DNA of 64,000 nucleotides from Siphonodentalium dalli (GCA_032622095.1 CP136069.1:4514976-4578975); one strand, 5' to 3'; positions 33,217 through 44,670 are shown, counted from the stretch's first letter. The notes: a model not told the origin generated them from the sequence alone. Made by a program: numbers and translations.

Positions 33217-34262
33217 TTAAAGGGAATAAAATCCATTAATCAATGGGATTACAAAACGGTTTAAAAACAGGTACAGTAATGCTCTAATTAATCGACTCTC
33301 TAACCACAGCAGAATTAATATAATTTTCTTCAACCTTATGTCTTATGTTTCGACACTCGCAGCTTGAACGATTTTTGATATCAATAGAAAAGCAGTTAGT
33401 TATAATAATTATTTATAAGCACATCTCTATTGTGGTTTATCATACAACAATAAGCCAATCACCGAACAATACAATGGTGGAAGGATTGCTTCATCAGAAG
33501 TTTTCAGTTACTTTTTTCCCTTCTGGGAAGTTTATATATCCCATAATTTGCAGAAGATAAAATGCACAAATGGGTGATTATTACCAGCTTCGATTCATAA
33601 AACCATAGGTCGCCTCGCATATATAAGAGAATGCATTGGCCTAAAAAAACATTCATTTTTTAACACTTTTTTCCATTTTTTCTTACATTCTTTAACAATT
33701 TTATAATTTTTTCTTACATTTTTTAACAATTTTTATAATATTTTTCTACATTCTTTGACAATTTTATCATTTTTAATATGTGTTAAGCCAATGCATTCTC
33801 TTATATATGCAAGGCGACCTATGGTCGACTCGCATATATAAGAGAATGCATTGACACAGGGCCGTTTTGTTGGGTAAAGGGTTAAAGGGAATAAAATCCA
33901 TTAATCAATGGGATTACAAAACGGTTTAAAAACAGGTACAGTAATGCTCTAATTAATCGACTCTCTAACCACAGCAGAATTAATATAATTTTCTTCAACC
34001 TTATGTCTTATGTTTCGACACTCGCAGCTTGAACGATTTTTGATATCAATAGAAAAGCAGTTAGTTATAATAATTATTTATAAGCACATCTCTATTGTGG
34101 TTTATCATACAACAATAAGCCAATCACCGAACAATACAATGGTGGAAGGATTGCTTCATCAGAAGTTTTCAGTTACTTTTTTCCCTTCTGGGAAGTTTAT
34201 ATATCCCATAATTTGCAGAAGATAAAATGCACCAATGGGTGATTATTACCAGCTTCGATTCA
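32937..34262 (+). repeat. Tandem duplication, offset 665 bp
   Basis: 32937-33597 and 33602-34262 are almost identical (I noticed one substitution, GCACAAAT/GCACCAAT), separated by TAAA. The unit carries most of a D1 element, an A left end (CAGTAATGCTCTAATTAATC) and a C interior fragment. Very recent event or assembly effect. Confidence 0.92.
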
Positions 34263-34452
34263 ACTGGGGAAATTCAATCTGATACTCGGTCTCCCATAGC
34301 AGTTAAGGCTTAAGCAGAATTAGGTCCCAAGAGGGTAAATTTGGTGATGCTAGCCCACTGTGCAGGGTAGTGTCACTAAATTCACCCTCAGGGGACCTCA
34401 TTCTGTAATTGGACCTCATTCTGTAATTGACAGACACACTATTTACAGCATT
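34263..34452 (+). mobile_element. C-family right half
   Basis: Interior (ACTGGGGAAATTCAATCTG), right hairpin and GACAGACACACTATTTACAG. GGACCTCATTCTGTAATT is duplicated locally. Confidence 0.75.
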
Positions 34453-34477
34453 GGAGCCAGCAGTATGTTTCGCTGAT

Positions 34478-34578
34478 AGATCATGCCATGAATCTCCCAT
34501 AGAGAGCCCCACACAGATAGAAGGATCTATTACTGAGTGTAGTCTGCTCGTGTCTGTGAGGGGCACCATATGGGTTAT
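34478..34578. repeat. E hairpin with short flank
   Basis: AGATCATGCCATGAATCTCC then the E arm GGGGCACCATATGGGTTA on the right. The flank resembles the start of the next element. Confidence 0.7.
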
Positions 34579-34582
34579 CAGT

Positions 34583-35102
34583 AGATCATGTCATGGAACT
34601 CTACTATGGCTAATGCCCAAAGAGATCATATTCCACCAATACAAAACCTTGGAACTTTTTGAAGTTTTGACAAGGAACCTTATAAAGTCGAAAAATAATG
34701 CAGGGAATATATTTCTTAGTTATTATCTGTTCCTTAATAATGCATTTCACTGTAGGTGAAGGTTCCAACTAAAAAAATCATGATTTAACAGGTTTAAGTG
34801 AATTTGTGAACAATTTTGCATTGCAACGCTTACAATTATGGAATTAATTCAATGTTTATAGTAATATCAGAGAAAGTCAGAGAAAAACATGGAATTTGAG
34901 GTTGGGGCCTTCACCTCCACTGAAGCACATTAACAAGGCACATACATATAATAACTAAGAAATATATCCCCCCCCCCTCCCCACGTTATTTTTTTGACTT
35001 TATAAGGTTCCCTGTCAAAACTTCAGAAAGTTCCAAGGTTTTGTACTGGTGGAATATGATCTCTATGGGCCTTAGCCATAGTAGAGATTCATGGCATGAT
35101 CT
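34583..35102. mobile_element. 520-bp element with very long inverted repeats (about 150 bp)
   Basis: AGATCATGTCATGGAACTCT and mirror (GAGATTCATGGCATGATCT); the arms also share ATATTCCACCAATACAAAAC and AAGGAACCTTATAAAGTC. The right arm has a C run. A solo arm fragment lies at 12235. Confidence 0.8.
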
Positions 35103-35332
35103 AGTCTAGCTGAAAGAAGACATCTGGTATTAGATATCTCCAAGGAATTAATTCTAAGAAGATAAACACTTATTGCAAGGAGATATCTTATAAACTGTCA
35201 GAGGCAATACCACACAACACAAGTCAAGAGTACAAAACACTTGTCATCAAATAGCACCAGACATCATGGAGATATCAAGGAGCAATTGAATGAGCATTAA
35301 ACCTGATATCAGCCTCATAGACAGGTGATAGC
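35103..35332. other. Unassigned intronic stretch
   Basis: No element or exon recognised. Confidence 0.35.
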
Positions 35333-35340
35333 AGACTGCA

Positions 35341-35594
35341 CAAGCCTTGAAATAGTGTGTCTGTCATTTGCAGAATGAGGTCCCCAGAGGGTGAATTTAG
35401 TGATGCTACCCCGCATAGCGGACTAGCATCACCAAATTCACCATCTGGGAACCTCATTCTGCTGAGGTGTAAGCAGAATGAGGTCCCCAGAGGGTGAATT
35501 TGGTGATGCTAGCCCGATATGCAGGGTAGCATCACTAAATTCACCCTCTGGGGACCTCATTCTGCAAATGACAGGCACACTATTTCAAGGCTTG
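35341..35594 (+). mobile_element. C-family short element with perfect 8-bp duplication
   Basis: 254 bp, CAAGCCTTG to CAAGGCTTG, flanked by AGACTGCA at 35333-35340 and 35595-35602. Same double-hairpin structure as 6254 and 37147. Confidence 0.95.
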
Positions 35595-35805
35595 AGACTG
35601 CATGGTGTTTGAAGGTAGAGTCAGACAGACAGGAACACTCATCATTTAACCAGACTCATTGGTTCAGCTCATCAGCTGTCTGAGGGCAACAGTCCACCTT
35701 ACAGAAAAAAACACACCAGCTGTCTGAGGGCAACAGTCCAAACTCATCATCAATAAAGACTGAAGAGAATGTTCTGGATGAGTGAGAAATAAAATTTATC
35801 ATGTA

Positions 35806-36168
35806 CAGTAATGCCCTAAATAATCGACTGCTTAACCACAGCAGAATTATGGGTAATTTTTACTTTTCAGTATTTTATCGGAAATACAGTAATGCCCTAA
35901 GTAATCGACTCCTTAACCACAGCAGAATTATGGGTAACTTTTCAGCATTTTGTCGGAAATACAGTAATGCCCTAAGTAATCGACTCTTTAACTACAGCAG
36001 AATTATGGGTAACTTTTCATGATTTAGTCGGCTAAATCCTGAAAAGTTACCCATAATTCTGCTGTAGTTAAAGAGTCGATTACTTAGGGAATTACTGTAT
36101 GGCTTGTTGCCATTCGTCGGAAAAATCTCACTGAGAGTTTTCCGATGAATGCGACAAGCCATATTTCC
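35806..36168. mobile_element. A-family elements inserted in one another
   Basis: Left arms start at 35806, 35887 and 35962; the first two break at CGGAAATA. The innermost (35962-36097) is complete, then the outer loop resumes TA-TGGCTTGTTGCC to about 36168. Confidence 0.88.
35962..36097. mobile_element. Innermost A element (136 bp) with TA duplication
   Basis: TA at 35960-35961 and 36098-36099. Removing it restores the A-loop sequence GGAAA-TA-TGGCTTG. Confidence 0.88.
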
Positions 36169-36551
36169 AATTGAAACTTATAATCTGAACATTTCCTATG
36201 GGATAACTACTCATCAATGATGCTTTAGTATAGAAAGGGTAAAAATATTCAATCAGTCAGAATCTGTCAATATTGATCAGAAGGCGAAATGTATCAACCG
36301 AGCACTATTGCACTTCTGAAAATGTTTACCAAATCAGACAAAACATTCCACTTTGAACACTTTCTGAGGAGTTGGTAACTTGTAGTATCAGCCTCTCTAT
36401 GAGAGAGCACCAGTCATACTTCCTTTCTGACTCTGTCCCCGGCTGGGTACTAGTCTGTGTTTTTAAATTTAGCATGGGGTTTTCCAGCAAAAATGGCGAA
36501 ACTCGATCGCTCCAAAGTCAAATTATCCATGTGCTTTGAGAACAATTCCCT
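36169..36551. other. Unassigned intronic stretch
   Basis: No element or exon recognised. Confidence 0.35.
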
Positions 36552-36658
36552 AAAACATAGTGACAGAATGGAAAATATAAAACATAGTGACAGAATGGAA
36601 AATATAAAACATAGTGACAGAATGGAAAATATAAAACATAGTGACAGAATGGAGAATC
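36552..36658 (+). repeat. 27-bp minisatellite, 4 units
   Basis: Unit AAACATAGTGACAGAATGGA followed by AAATATA. Confidence 0.92.
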
Positions 36659-37138
36659 AGAGCAAGCTACTCGTCAAAATTGCAGCAAATTAGAAATCAA
36701 GTGTTTGACTTGCCGTGCGACTTGTGACAATGACATACATGTGGTTTTGGACTTTTGTGTTGATAACATAATCGGAGAACCTAATCACACCGTTTCGAAA
36801 TATAGTTCTTCGGTTTTACTGGGACTTTTCAAACTTAAGGTTCAAAATTTACACAATTTTGTTCTCGATATGTTGTGTGCTTAACAAGGGCAGCATGTTG
36901 CTCTGTTCGCTTACTATATACCTTAATATCGCGGAAGTCCACCAAATATGGGTAAAATGTCGCTGATAGCAGCAGTCTTACCAAGTCATCAAGGGAGGTA
37001 AAACCCTGCATGGAGTTTGCCATTTTGGTAGGGAAAACCTGTGCTAATTATGCCAAACTGTTCATTAAACTGGTACCCAGCCAGGGACAGAAAGGAAGTA
37101 TGACTGGTGTGCTGTGGTAGAGACTGATTGTGTTCAAA
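36659..37138. other. Unassigned intronic stretch
   Basis: No element or exon recognised. Confidence 0.4.
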
Positions 37139-37146
37139 CATCCAAC

Positions 37147-37400
37147 CAAGCCTTGAAATAGGGTGTCTGTCATTTACAGAATGAGGTCCCCAGAGGGTGA
37201 ATTTAGTGATGCTACCCTGCATAGCAGGCTAGCATCACCAAATTCACCCTCTGGGAACCTCATTCTGCTGAGGTGTAAGCAGAATGAGGTCCCCAGAGGG
37301 TGAATTTGGTGATGCTAGCCCGCTATGCGGGGTAGCATCACTAAATTCACCCTCTGGGGACCTCATTCTGCAAATGACAGACACCCTATTTCAAGGCTTG
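37147..37400 (+). mobile_element. C-family short element with perfect 8-bp duplication
   Basis: 254 bp, CAAGCCTTG to CAAGGCTTG, flanked by CATCCAAC at 37139-37146 and 37401-37408. Confidence 0.95.
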
Positions 37401-37408
37401 CATCCAAC

Positions 37409-38043
37409 ATGCTGGTTTGTATTTCCTGTTGCACAAGACTAATGCCATGCTTTATTTTTAGCTCAATAAAATCTAATTTAATCAAGGAGATAAGATAATG
37501 GAACTTAGGTCACCCTCACCTGGAGAGCAATGTGAGGTATGCATTAATACCACACCACTCCTTAATTACAAGTAGATGTATCTGAGAATTAAAACCCTAT
37601 GTTTTACCCTATGGTCTACCTTCCACAATGAGCCAAATCGTAACATGACATATGCTTAGTATGTCCTCTTCTGGATATCCTGCAAACCCCCCCCCCCCCC
37701 CTTAATAATGGTTAGCCTTTCTGACATATGGTAGTCCAGCCCCCCCCCCCCCTCAGATGCTTCAGACATCCCTGTTCTGGGAACCCCTGTAATAAGCCTT
37801 AGTATACCTTAGTCTACCATTGATGGTGTAAAACTATGACTCAGGTATTCATAACTCATTATGACCAGGCCACCATATAGCTGAGAATGTTAACATCTGG
37901 TTTAGATGTGCAAAGATTTCAATTAAAAAATAGAGATATAATGTGCTGAGGCCATGATAAACATTTATTTGTTTCCAATTTGTTGGTTAGACCTTGAGTG
38001 TTATATTAAACTGTTCAAACAAAGAGATTATTGTTAACACCCA
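37409..38043. other. Unassigned; two C homopolymer runs
   Basis: C runs near 37687-37701 and 37740-37752. Nothing else recognised. Confidence 0.4.
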
Positions 38044-38047
38044 TTAA

Positions 38048-38393
38048 CCCTCACATGACTGGAGCTTCCTGATATTTTGCGAAAACCCTGTGTCAATGCA
38101 TTCTCTTATTATAAGAGAATGCATTGGCCTAACAAATTTTATATTATTTTTTTTAATAAAAAAATGATAACAAATTATTTAAGAATATAAGAAATAAAGA
38201 TAAAAAAATTCTAAAAATTGTTAAAGACAGTATGAAAAAGTGATAAAAATTGTTAAAGAATGTAAGAAAAAATGATAAAATTGTTAAAGAATATAAGAAA
38301 AAATGATAAAAATTGTTATAGAACATAAGAATAAATTATAAAAAATTATTTTTTAAAATGGTCAGGCCAATGCATTCTCTTATATTTCAATAT
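38048..38393. mobile_element. D4 element with collapsed hairpins
   Basis: TTAA (38044-38047) then CCCTCACATGACTGGAGC, a minimal hairpin CATTCTCTTATTATAAGAGA, a long AT spacer of repeated AAATTGTTAAAGAATRTAAG, and a broken right hairpin. Confidence 0.75.
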
Positions 38394-38493
38394 TTATAGT
38401 GCTCATACATTCAGTTGGTTAAAAATGGGGCTCGTCAAGTTTTTTATTTCTGAGTTATGCACATGTGCAGAGGAGAATATGTGGGTAGAACTA

Positions 38494-38706
38494 CAGTAAT
38501 GCCCTAAGTAATCGACTCCTTAAACACAGCAGAATGATGAGTAACTTTTCAGGATTTAGTCGGAAATATGGCTTGTTGCCATTCATCAGAAAGCTCTCGC
38601 CGAGAGCTTTCCGATGAATGGCAACAAGCCATATTTCTGACTACATCCTGAAAAGTTACCCATAATTCTGCTTTGGTTAAGAGGTTGATTACTTAGGGCA
38701 TTACTG
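38494..38706. mobile_element. A-family foldback MITE, full length
   Basis: 213 bp, centre CTCTCGCCGAGAGC, TA at 38492-38493 and 38707-38708. Confidence 0.88.
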
Positions 38707-38924
38707 TACAAGCCAAGGACTTATATCAAATCAGTCTTTATATTGGCTATTGAAAATTGTCCAAGAAATGGTGAGCTATTGATTTTTCTCACAAGAATAC
38801 GTACAGCCACTTTATATTTTTATTATGAAATTCAGCCATATGTAGGCCGGTCATTGGAGACAAGAGGCCTTTTTTAGGCCCCCCCCCCCCCCCCCATATA
38901 TACATCTTGATATATATATATCTC

Positions 38925-39191
38925 TGGATTGGATATTAGGGCGACACTTTTACGAAATAACGTGCATTATGACCATGGCCGTTATTTCGTTAATATTATA
39001 ATTAGGAGGTCTTATTCACGAAATAACGGTCATCTTATTACACATGCGCATCAATACTTCCGCCTAGTGCAGACGAAAATTTTCTTAAAAATCTGATTTT
39101 GTCGCCTTCAGGGGAAGAAACTTAGGGAGACAGTAAAATGTCAACTTAAGTTAAAGAACAAAAGAAGCTGTCGCCCTAATAGCCAATCTAG
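38925..39191. mobile_element. About 267-bp TIR element inside a TA microsatellite
   Basis: Left TGGATTGGATATTAGGGCGA and right mirror TGTCGCCCTAATAGCCAATC. (TA)n lies on both sides (38910-38920 and 39193-39208), fitting a TA-targeting MITE. ACGAAATAACG occurs several times inside. Confidence 0.75.
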
Positions 39192-39624
39192 GTATATATA
39201 TATATATTAATGAATAATAGGATATCATTAGAGAATTCTTTCAGTAATCTAAGGCTTAATGACGCATCTCATTTAAAGGTAATTAATGACCTCTTTCTAT
39301 CTGCATGATCTGGTTTCTCTGTACATCAATGGAACAGTAGCTATAATTGAGTACAATGACCTCTATTAATGCACACCCCAACAACTGGCATTTCAAAGCA
39401 CAAATTTTTTGCAACATTCTTTGATATTTGTTCTTTATTGTTTTTTGAGAGGTAACAGAAAGATCTTCCCATGACCCTAACTTCTATTGGGTCATGATGT
39501 GAAGAGCATCTTAGAAACTGAGCCAAGCATTGCATAATATGCTAGTTGTACTTTTAATGAGAGAGTGGCCCAAGTGAAATAAAGTGATATTCACTTGGGA
39601 GCATGCAAAAGTGAGTTGTGCAGA
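39192..39624. other. Unassigned intronic stretch
   Basis: No element or exon recognised beyond the TA tract. Confidence 0.4.
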
Positions 39625-39999
39625 CTCCTTAACCACAGTAGAATTATGGGTAACTTTTCAGGATTAAGTCGGAAATATGGCTTGTTGCCATTCATCGGAA
39701 AGCTCTCACTGAGTCTCGTCAAAATTACGGATGAAGATGGAGATAACTCTAAAAACAAGTGGTAATGCGGCTAAATTTCATGAATACTCAAGTAATAATA
39801 CGGACATAATTCGTTGAACAAAATGCTGATAAATAACACCTTTTAGGAAATATGATACCATAGTTGACAGTGGTTTGCATTATTTTGTTGCAATTAATCG
39901 ATTCTGATTCTGATGAATGGCAACAAGCCATATTTCTCACTACATCCTGAAAAGTTACCCATAATGTTGCTGTGGTTAAGGAGTCGATTATTTAGGACA
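39625..39999 (+). mobile_element. A arms enclosing a B-family core
   Basis: A left arm (CTTAACCACAGTAGAATTAT to CTCTCACTGAG), B core 39716-39908 (ACGGATGAAGATGG...TGCAATTAATCGATTCTGA), A right arm ending TTTAGGACAT. The outer left end is lost; the right end runs straight into the 30-bp array. Confidence 0.8.
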
Positions 40000-40000
40000 T

Positions 40001-40390
40001 ATGTCTCAATGTATCGTTACTCTAATTGTTGTGTCTCAATGTATCGTTACTCTAATTGTTGTGTCTCAATGTATCGTTACTCTAATTGTTATGTCTCAAT
40101 GTATCGTTACTCTAATTGTTATGTCTCAATGTATCGTTACTCTAATTGTTGTGTCTCAATGTATCGTTACTCTAATTGTTGTGTCTCCATGTATCGTTAC
40201 TCTAATTGTTGTGTCTCAATGTATCGTTACTCTAATTGTTGTGTCTCAATGTATCGTTACTCTAATTGTTGTGTCTCAATGTATCGTTACTCTAATTGTT
40301 GTGTCTCAATGTATCGTTACTCTAATTGTTGTGTCTCCATGTATCGTTACTCTAATTGTTGTGTCTCCATGTATCGTTACTCTAATTGTT
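40001..40390 (+). repeat. 30-bp minisatellite, 13 units
   Basis: Unit RTGTCTCAATGTATCGTTAC followed by TCTAATTGTT, only a few substitutions. Open in two plus frames (decapeptide periodicity) because 30 is divisible by 3. Confidence 0.97.
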
Positions 40391-42390
40391 GTGCTTTACT
40401 GTCTAATCTTCTTGTTATATTTATTTCGTCAATTAAAAATAATAAAAAAAAGTTTCTACTTTTACTGGCACTACCCGGTATATATACATTAGGCTCGCAG
40501 GGGGTAAATGTGGAAAAAATATATAAGTCTGTAAAAAACAGAAGGAGACTTTAATGATGCTACCCTGCATTTGCGGACTAACATCTCTAAATTTTCATCG
40601 TCTGGGGACGTCATTCTACATGGCTTCCTCTGCTATGAGACAACCAGACACAGATGGTGAAGATGGTAATATGCACCTATTGGGCACCTTGATTATGCAT
40701 GTCATCTGTAAATTATTCGCATTCGCTTTATTGGCCGACTTTATAGGCCTACTTGCCGTTATGGTTGTGTGGTAGCCCTCTGGATAATGATTTGCATTCA
40801 CCAGGGATGAGGCGACAGTGGGGAGGGGTTGGTGTCTTTCTTTGACTCATTTTGGTAACATTCTCAACAATTGGATTTCATAAATAATCTCACAGACCGT
40901 TCAAGTTTTGACTAAAATAGATGGAATTTTCAGACTGAGAACGTTTGTTATATGATAGCTCAAATATACAATTATGCTAATTAAATTTTCCAACCAATAT
41001 TCGGTGTGTTGTTTTTAAACACAGGGTCCAAGAATGTCCTATATGTACTTTTCGTCAGATATAAGACCGATACTGCCCTTATATTAGTTGGGGAATATTT
41101 AGTCATATTAATTGAAAATGGGTTGGAATCTTTCAACAGATCGAAGGGTCGGGGCAAGGGAATATTAATATTTATCCCAAGAATTTGGATATTTGTCTGG
41201 ATCTAAACTCTGATGTAGGTAGGAAACTTAAACTTGTTAACGATAAAGGGTATTTAATGGTAGACTATTCATTATATGGTTTGCTTCAATTCTATGCGAA
41301 AAAAAACAAAAACAGCTGAAAGTCACTCTGACAATGGTCAAATTGTGCAGAGTATAAGATATGTATATCGGTATTTCATGTCATTGTCGACCTATATATT
41401 ATCACCACTACAACAGTCTTGAGGTTCAAATTTTCCGTTCAAATGGTAAATGTCTAATCTATATTAAAATGAGAAATCAGTCACCACCCACATATGATAA
41501 AATAACTAAACGGTTGTATTCAAAAATGTAATACATTCATGATATGCTTATGGCCATGTACATATGGTCGATACAGAGACGTGATGAGAGAGGGATTGGG
41601 GTGTTTCACCCCAACTTTTGTCAAATTGTTCAACAGTTGGAAAATTCATATACCTAACACGTCAGTTGGAAATTCACACCAAAACTAGGTTGAAATTATT
41701 CTGGCAGTTTGATTTTCCACAAAATTTATTAGTGGGGAATTTTTATTGGTTTAGACCAACATTTTCCTACTTTTGGTAAACAAATTCGGACTGTAATGGC
41801 CAACAGTTGGAAATTTTCCAACCTTAGGTCTGAAATATCCAACAAATGGAAAGCTTGGGGACAGTCTATAGATGCTAGGATTATCAATTTTCAAATTTCA
41901 GATTTCAAAATGTTCTCACACCGAACCGAACCATGGTCGACCCGGTGTATCCTGGTCTCTCTCCATGCAATAGGCCCGTCAAAACTGATAAATAATTTAA
42001 GAAAAACAAATCAGGGCATGAATTTGCCTGGTATTATACATGTAGCTACTATATGTTATGATTGTGCAATTTCCAGGTTCAGATCTACAAATGTTCTCGT
42101 ATTGGTCGGCCCAGTAGACCCCCCCCCCCCCCCCCCCCACACACAGGACTTCTGGTAACAAGACTACTGGTCCATTTAGAATATACTACAATTCAGACAC
42201 GTGAAGGAACAGTTGGGGGAAATCAAAGCCAATGGGGGTGCACCGTAAGAATTACGCAAGGCTCCAGGAGGTGTATAGTTGGGAATTTGAAGTTGGACAC
42301 CCCCTCTCAACGCGGAGACCCTCTATAGTCACGTCCCTGGGTCGAGACTGCATATAGCACCATCAACTCACTCTCATCTCTCATGTATAA
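40391..42390. other. Intronic stretch poor in recognised repeats
   Basis: A C-element-like trace near 40550-40620 (TGATGCTACCCTGCAT). 41600-41840 has several TTGGAAATT-type motifs. C run at 42118-42137. No exon supported. Confidence 0.45.
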
Positions 42391-42394
42391 TCCG

Positions 42395-42766
42395 AATTAA
42401 CACTCGCAAATTACTATCTCATTGGCTTTGGGGAGGGTGGGGGTAAAAGATATTTGATTCGAATCGAGGAACCCACACATCAGAGCTCAAAGTGATCAGT
42501 AAACATTTTTTGAAGTCTATTAATTTTCACCACCGATAATTTTTAGAGGCTTAGTAAACAGTCGACGAGAAGACGGTCTCAGACCAAATTGCGAATGAAG
42601 ATGGATAACTCAAAAATCAAGTGGCTTTTTTTCGTTGAACAAAATGTTAGTAAATAACAGGTTGTGGGCGGCAAATGCATATTCTAGTTGACTGTGGTTA
42701 ATAGCATTGTTTTTGTTGGAATCTGATATGGGGACCATCGAATCGTATTGAGTACCTTTAATCATA
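42395..42766 (+). mobile_element. B-family element
   Basis: AATTAACACTCGCAAATTAC to TATTGAGTACCTTTAA. Shares GATGGATAACTCAAAAATCA with the other B copies. A C right-end scrap (CTCATTCTGCAAATGACAGG) follows at 42776. Confidence 0.75.
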
Positions 42767-42966
42767 ACATGGGGACCTCATTCTGCAAATGACAGGCACA
42801 CTAAACTCAGACTTGGGGAGGGTCATGGAATGGATCTAGAACATTGTCATACATCTGTTTTTCTGACAGCTGTTATAGCTGTCAAAGATAGACATCTGAA
42901 CAGAAACCCTGCTTTGCATGTTAATTGTTTGTGCTATGAATCAATCATAACAATATGTAGATACAT

Positions 42967-43292
42967 ACAGTAATGCCCTAATTAACCCATATGGTGCCCC
43001 TCACAGACACGAGAGCAGAAGACAGTCAGTAATAGATCCTTCTATATGTGTGGGGCTCTCTATGGGAGTTAGCCATATATAGTACAGATTCATAGGATGA
43101 TGTACAGTAATGCCCTAAGTAATCGACTCCTTAACCACAGCAGAATTATGGGTAACTTTTCAGGATTTAGTTGGAATTATGGCTTGTTGTCATTCATCGG
43201 AAAACTCTCTGTGAGAGCTTTCTGGTGAATGACAACCAGCCATATTTCCGACTAAATCCTGAAAAGTTACCCATAATTCTGCTGTGGTTAAG
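42967..43292. mobile_element. A terminus-E hairpin unit followed by an A element
   Basis: CAGTAATGCCCTAATTAACC plus E hairpin, the linker CATAGGATGATGTA, then an A foldback (43105-43292) whose last 25 bp are replaced by the next array. Same order as 30602-30860. Confidence 0.82.
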
Positions 43293-43545
43293 GTCTCATA
43301 TAAACACCTCACGCTCTCAGCTTGGTTGATCGGGCTAGACCGGTCTCATATAAACACCTCACGCTCTCAGACTGGTTGATCGGGCTAGACCGGTCTCATA
43401 TAAACACCTCACGCTCTCAGCCTGGTTGATCGGGCTAGACCGGTCTCATATAAACACCTCACGCTCTCAGACTGGTTGATCGGGCTAGACCGGTCTCATA
43501 TAAACACATCACGCTCTCAGCTTGGTTGATCGGGCTAGACCGGAC
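43293..43545 (+). repeat. 50-bp minisatellite, 5 units
   Basis: Unit GTCTCATATAAACACCTCAC...TTGATCGGGCTAGACCG; starts abruptly within the A right arm. Confidence 0.93.
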
Positions 43546-43688
43546 TAAATAAACAGGTCCTACCATTTCAAATTTATGGCAAAGCACATCCTGCATAGCA
43601 AAAACAGAACTAAAACATAGTCATATATCAGTTTTTCTGACAGAACTGTCAAAGATAGACATCTGAACAGAAACCAGCATTGCATGGT

Positions 43689-44134
43689 CAAGCCTGCAAA
43701 TAGCGTGTCTGTCATTTGCAGAATGAGGTCCCCAGAGGGTGAATTTAGTGACGCTATCCCACATAGCAGGCTAGCATCACTAAATTCACCCTCTGGGGAC
43801 CTCATTCTGCTTAGGCCTCATCTTCTGGGAAGTATCTATAGTCTCAAGTTAACATTGTTTTTAGTTACATTTTCCCTTCTGGGAAGTTTCTATATCCCCT
43901 AATTTGCAGCAGATAAAATGCATAATCGAGGTGCCCAATGGGTGAACATCACCAACTTCAACTGGGGAACTTCATTCTGATCCTAGGTCTACCATAGATT
44001 TAGAGGGCCTAAGCAGAATGAGGTCCCCAGTGGGTGAATTTAGTGATGCTAGCCCGCTATGCGGGGTAGCATCACTAAATTCACCCTCTGGGGACCTCAT
44101 TCTGCAAATGACAGACACCCTATTTCAAGGCTTG
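43689..44134 (+). mobile_element. C-family element, both hairpins
   Basis: CAAGCCTGCAAATAGCG to CAAGGCTTG, well-preserved interior (AACTTCAACTGGGGAACTTC). The two ends are of different subtypes and lack an 8-bp duplication. Confidence 0.88.
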
Positions 44135-44144
44135 AAATCAAAGG

Positions 44145-44218
44145 GCTAGAGGTGGGTAGCCCAGGGGTAGAGGTGGGTAGCCCAGGGGTAGAGGTGCGTA
44201 GCCCAGGGGTAGAGGTGT
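44145..44218 (+). repeat. 21-bp minisatellite, about 3.5 units
   Basis: Unit AGAGGTGGGTAGCCCAGGGGT (first 20 given by AGAGGTGGGTAGCCCAGGGG). Confidence 0.9.
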
Positions 44219-44249
44219 AATGATAAATCACAATCATATTGCTACAATA

Positions 44250-44365
44250 CAGTAATGCCTCACTGAGAGCTTTCCGATGAATGGCAACAAGCCATATTTC
44301 CGACAAAATCCTGAAAAATTACCCATAATTCTACGGTTGTTAAGGATTATTTAGGGCATTACATG
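44250..44365. mobile_element. A-family element with left arm deleted
   Basis: CAGTAATGCC joined directly to TCACTGAGAGCTTTCCGATG; right end GGGCATTACATGTA. Confidence 0.78.
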
Positions 44366-44471
44366 TATATGCCTAGGGGGTGGATTAGCTCTCCCTGTCA
44401 CAACATCGTGATTCTCCATTTTGAATTTCTGAGATTTGAGATTGTTCAACAAATTTGCATTGGTTAAGTTA

Positions 44472-44668
44472 CAGTAATGCCCTAAATAATCGACTCCTTA
44501 ATCACAGCATAATTATGGGTAACTTTTCAGGATTTAGTCGGAAATATGGCTTGTTGCCATTCATTGGAAAGCTTTCAGATGAATGGCAACAAGCCATATT
44601 TCTAAAAACCTGAAAAGTTACCCATAATTCTGCTGTGGTTAAGGAGTCAATTATTTAGGGCATTACTG
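44472..44668. mobile_element. A-family foldback MITE
   Basis: 197 bp with TA at 44470-44471 and 44669-44670. Confidence 0.86.
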
Positions 44669-44670
44669 TA

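Noticed and set aside
33345-34225. Duplicated 71-codon gene (two identical frames 665 bp apart)
   Set aside because: Identity comes from the tandem DNA duplication; the frame runs through a C-element fragment.
39913-40554. 213-codon plus-strand frame with VSMYRYSNCC repeats
   Set aside because: Produced by a 30-bp minisatellite (multiple of three, no stops); also open in a second frame, and it starts in an A-element arm.
41796-42328. 120- and 88-codon frames with proline stretches
   Set aside because: Prolines come from a C homopolymer at 42118-42137; no recognisable domain or splice sites.
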